The position numbers were made by a program, and so were the translations under genes. Of a stretch of DNA of 64,000 nucleotides, positions 61,552-64,000 are shown piece after piece. Location: assembly GCA_965220665.1 (NCBI GenBank), contig CBDCQQ010000004.1, positions 248,001 to 312,000 of the forward strand. Reading direction: 5' to 3'. Source of the stretch: JAJDZL01 sp965220665 (GTDB taxonomy: Bacteria; Pseudomonadota; Gammaproteobacteria; Arenicellales; JAJDZL01). The notes beneath the pieces are model-generated. The model made no database searches. It saw nothing but the letters and a program-made list of their open reading frames with translations, and was not told where the DNA came from. Within the stretch, counting starts at the first letter, position 1; each line of letters starts with the position of its first letter.

Positions 61552-62949
61552 ATGCAACTTTCCTCCATTGCGCAAAAGGACATCAAATCCAATTTGCATC
61601 CCTATACCAATCACATTGCCCACCAGCATACTGGTCCCAAAACCTACGTGCGTGGAGAAGGCATTTATATTTGGGATGAGCACGGCAATAAGTTTATTGA
61701 AGGGCTGGCTGGCCTTTGGTGTACCTCACTTGGATTCAGCGAACAGCGCCTAGCCGACGCTGCTAAACGGCAACTTGAAACGTTGCCATACAACCACAGT
61801 TTTGCTGGACGAACTGCGCCAGTAGTTACAGAATTGGCCGACCGATTGATATCAATCGCTCCGAAGCCGATGTCGAAAGCCTACTTTGTAACTTCTGGAT
61901 CGGAAGCTGTTGATTCGGCAGTAAAAATAGCCTGGTACTACAACAACGCTCTAAATCGGCCAGAAAAGAAAAAGATTATTTCTCGAGTTAGAGGGTATCA
62001 CGGTGTAACCATTGCATGCACCAGTCTGACCGCTATTCCAGTCATTCAGGACGCATTTGATGCACCGCTCGACAGATTCAAACAAATTGGCACTCCACAC
62101 TACTATCGTTTTAGCGAACCCGGTGAAACTGAAGAAGAGTTCGCTTCGCGTCGAGCTGCAGAACTGGAAGAGTTGATTCTAGCTGAAGGTCCAGATACGA
62201 TTGCTGCTTTGATAGCAGAACCGCTTATGGGTGCAGGTGGCGTTATTCCACCCCCGAAAACCTACTTTGAGAAAATTCAGAAAGTTCTGCGTAAATACGA
62301 CATTTTGTTTATTGCTGATGAAGTTATTAACGGTTTTGGTCGGACTGGTAATCCATGGGGCTGTGACACATTCAATATTGACCAACCTGACATGATTACC
62401 GTCGCCAAGCAACTTTCTTCAGCATATATCCCAATCGGCGCGACGTTGATTTCGGAAGAAATATTCCAGGTGATTGCAGAAGCGAGTAATCGATTGGGTG
62501 TATGGGGAACCGGATTTACCTACAGTGGACATCCAGTTGGTGCAGCAGTTGCTATCGAAACTCTGGACATTTATGAAGAGCGCAATATTATGGGACACGT
62601 ACGCGAGGTGATGCAGCCCTTCCAAAGTAGACTTCGAGAACTTAATTCACATCCACTAGTTGGCGAAGCACGCGGAGCTGGGCTGATCGGTGCAATTGAA
62701 TTGGTCGAGAATAAAGAAACCAAGCAACCTTACGATCCAGATATGAAAGTTGCATTGCAGGTCTACCAAAAGTGTCTTGAAAACGGTCTTATTTTACGTG
62801 CGCTACCATCAGGTGATTCTGTAGGCATATGTCCTCCGTTGATCATCACCGAATCGCAGGTACATGACCTATTCGATGCTTTGGGTAAAGCGCTTGATGA
62901 GGTCTGGAACGAAATTCAACCGGTATCAATAAGCGCTGCCATAGCATGA
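61552..62949 (+). CDS. Class III (omega) aminotransferase
   Basis: A PLP-dependent aminotransferase of the omega-amino acid type (class III). The frame opens at 61471 inside the previous gene. I start at the ATG at 61552, because GAGG lies eight bases upstream; an ATG at 61546 is the alternative. In that numbering the PLP aspartate is about Asp256 (FIADEVINGFGR) and the Schiff-base lysine about Lys286 (TVAKQLSSAYIPIGA). FVTSGSEAVDSAVKIAW is the phosphate-binding region. The sequence resembles the pyruvate-dependent beta-alanine/taurine/putrescine transaminases. It follows the MttB-family gene by 31 bases, so it is probably part of aceK-mttB-aminotransferase. The amino donor is unknown. Confidence 0.88.
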   Translation: MQLSSIAQKDIKSNLHPYTNHIAHQHTGPKTYVRGEGIYIWDEHGNKFIEGLAGLWCTSLGFSEQRLADAAKRQLETLPYNHSFAGRTAPVVTELADRLISIAPKPMSKAYFVTSGSEAVDSAVKIAWYYNNALNRPEKKKIISRVRGYHGVTIACTSLTAIPVIQDAFDAPLDRFKQIGTPHYYRFSEPGETEEEFASRRAAELEELILAEGPDTIAALIAEPLMGAGGVIPPPKTYFEKIQKVLRKYDILFIADEVINGFGRTGNPWGCDTFNIDQPDMITVAKQLSSAYIPIGATLISEEIFQVIAEASNRLGVWGTGFTYSGHPVGAAVAIETLDIYEERNIMGHVREVMQPFQSRLRELNSHPLVGEARGAGLIGAIELVENKETKQPYDPDMKVALQVYQKCLENGLILRALPSGDSVGICPPLIITESQVHDLFDALGKALDEVWNEIQPVSISAAIA

Positions 62950-63297
62950 TGATGCATGAAAGCTAACTGAGAACATACTGGTTTTGTTTGTCGGTGCCAT
63001 TGGACTTATGACTGCAATCGGTCATATATTCAGCTCGAGGAAGACTGATTCAATCTCAGTCGTTGGCATATAGGGGCACCACATCTTCTCGGCATCCCTG
63101 TCAAGAAAATTCCTGCGCAGAAACTACATGAGGTATGTATCCTTGGTGCCGTCGACTGGGTCAGACTGCCAAGAGATGCTTCTTATAGCCCAGGGTTTCA
63201 GCTAAGTTTCATTGACATGATGCTGGCGCGGGCCAGAGCAATTTATTTTGATGGTGCTTCCCGGTGGTATTTACTTACTTTTCACCAGATTGGTTAA
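62950..63297 (+). pseudogene. Possible decayed small membrane-protein gene
   Basis: Between the aminotransferase and the ABC ATPase two plus-strand frames together look protein-like. The first, about 62976-63074, reads ILVLFVGAIGLMTAIGHIFS and then DSISVVGI before a stop. The second, shifted by one frame and running to 63297, reads WHIGAPHLLGIPVKKI, LGAVDWVRLPRDASYSPGF and MMLARARAIYFDGASRW. A hydrophobic helix followed by a soluble part split by one frameshift suggests a broken gene. I do not recognise the family. The second frame overlaps the end of the ABC gene by 27 bases. It may equally be chance. Confidence 0.3.
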
Positions 63298-64000
63298 CCA
63301 GTCCGGATCCATCTCAGGCACTGATTCCAATAACAGTTGAGTGTAGTCGGGATGTGGTGGAGACAAAACATCATCTTTCATGCCTTGCTCAACGACGCTA
63401 CCCTGGTACATGACCACAATTTCATCAGAGATTGCCTTGACAACCGCAATATCATGGGTGATGAACAAATAAGTAATGTTGTAAGTTTCTTGCAGATTCA
63501 ACAGGAGTCTGAGAATGCCTTCCTGAACAATTTGATCGAGCGCCGAGGTGACCTCGTCACAAATGATTAATTCAGGTTGGGCTGCAAGTGCCCGTGCTAT
63601 ACAAATACGCTGCTTTTGACCACCTGATAGCTCGCTTGGAAAACGATTGGCAAACCGATCTTCAAGTTCAATCATATTCAACAGTTCTTGAACCCGTTCC
63701 CGTTTCTGCTGACCCCGCATGCCGTGATAAAACTCCAGGGGACGGCCGATTATTTCGAAAACCGTCTGCTTTGGATTCATCGCCGTATCTGCCATCTGGT
63801 AAATCATTTGAATCCGTTTTTTCTGATCCACTGAGCGCAGTTTGGTAGAAGCAGGCAGATCATCGTTGTTGAACCGTACTCGACCTGTCGATGGTGGAAG
63901 CAATCCTGTGATAACCCGAGCTACCGTAGATTTCCCCGAGCCACTCTCCCCAACAATTGAAACGGTTCGGCCTCGGGGAATAGAAATACTGATGTCCTGC
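63271..64000 (-). CDS. Oligopeptide/dipeptide-type ABC transporter ATPase, C-terminal part (runs off the right edge)
   Basis: The ATP-hydrolysing subunit (or second half of a fused pair) of a peptide/nickel-type importer. Translation from the window edge gives SIPRGRTVSIVGESGSGKST (Walker A), the Q-loop MIYQMADTAMNPKQTV, the signature LSGGQKQRICIARALA, Walker B LIICDEVTSALD and the H-loop FITHDIAVVKAI. The ending SPPHPDYTQLLLESVPEMDP is the DppF/OppF-type C-terminus (HPYT...L..S.P). A methionine at 63903 is internal: the frame stays open through Walker A to 64000, so the true start lies outside. The substrate is unknown; peptides, or the methylated amines handled by the neighbouring genes, are possibilities. 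Confidence 0.88.
   Translation of the reverse strand, partial: QDISISIPRGRTVSIVGESGSGKSTVARVITGLLPPSTGRVRFNNDDLPASTKLRSVDQKKRIQMIYQMADTAMNPKQTVFEIIGRPLEFYHGMRGQQKRERVQELLNMIELEDRFANRFPSELSGGQKQRICIARALAAQPELIICDEVTSALDQIVQEGILRLLLNLQETYNITYLFITHDIAVVKAISDEIVVMYQGSVVEQGMKDDVLSPPHPDYTQLLLESVPEMDPDWLTNLVKSK

Noticed and set aside
1..64000. CRISPR arrays, prophage structural genes, ribosomal RNA operon
   Set aside because: I saw no regularly spaced repeats, no phage capsid or tail genes, and no rRNA sequence in the window.

Overview
The window reads as chromosomal DNA of a Gammaproteobacterium, most likely marine and free-living or host-associated. The evidence is the gene set: E. coli-type gshA, the large PurL, aceA/aceK glyoxylate-bypass control, MsrPQ, AmpD, a full-length Lhr helicase, dapA next to purC, and a dimethylglycine-dehydrogenase/ETF/MttB-type methylated-amine cluster. 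I cannot place it below class. Base composition is moderate and even, except for one clearly GC-richer block (about 6.6-9.25 kb) that holds two insertion sequences. Genes are dense, on both strands, in short operons with small gaps or ATGA/GTGA overlaps.

Layout. 0-10 kb (minus strand): start of ilvD; a DUF4340 and a GldG-like gene of a GldFG-type ABC system; an NCS2 nucleobase permease with an extra C-terminal domain; an Sfp-type phosphopantetheinyl transferase; an IS1182-like element; a decayed IS1380-like transposase; and then the ABC-2 permease that would normally sit beside the GldG gene. No ATPase for this system is visible. 10-24 kb: gshA, ghrA, an exported FKBP isomerase, a Trm112 protein, sat, a DAHP synthase, a lipase-like hydrolase, an SDR, an EF-G paralogue, an allantoicase-ureidoglycolate lyase fusion with allantoinase puuE, and two tandem cytochromes c. 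24-32 kb: lhr, followed by a complete 2,863-bp IS1595-family element.

The IS1595 element is the most unusual object here. It has perfect 24-bp inverted ends and a perfect 8-bp target duplication (AATTATTT). Between the ends it carries, in overlapping reading frames, the transposase, a beta-class DNA methyltransferase and an Endonuclease VII-like HNH protein. These are followed by a 49-codon ORF, a rho-independent terminator and, on the opposite strand, a tRNA-like fold with its own extended -10 box. I infer a mobile restriction-modification-like or self-maintenance module.

32-64 kb: an MFS exporter, a 3-hydroxyisobutyrate dehydrogenase-type enzyme, a GNAT protein, thiolase, msrP/msrQ (with a strong terminator between them), an Atm1-like ABC exporter with a HAD phosphatase, dapA-purC-purL, a cobalamin adenosyltransferase, ampD, a fused 5-oxoprolinase, isocitrate lyase, DMGDH-etfB-etfA, the divergent aceK-mttB-aminotransferase run, and the 3' part of an oligopeptide-type ABC ATPase.

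How the genes may work together (inference): several genes converge on glyoxylate and C1/C2 metabolism. Allantoinase and allantoicase-AllA release glyoxylate, GhrA reduces it, isocitrate lyase and AceK run the glyoxylate bypass, and DMGDH with ETF (possibly with the MttB-family protein) degrades methylated glycines. gshA and 5-oxoprolinase are two ends of glutathione turnover. purC/purL build purines, while puuE/alc and perhaps the NCS2 permease recover nitrogen from them.
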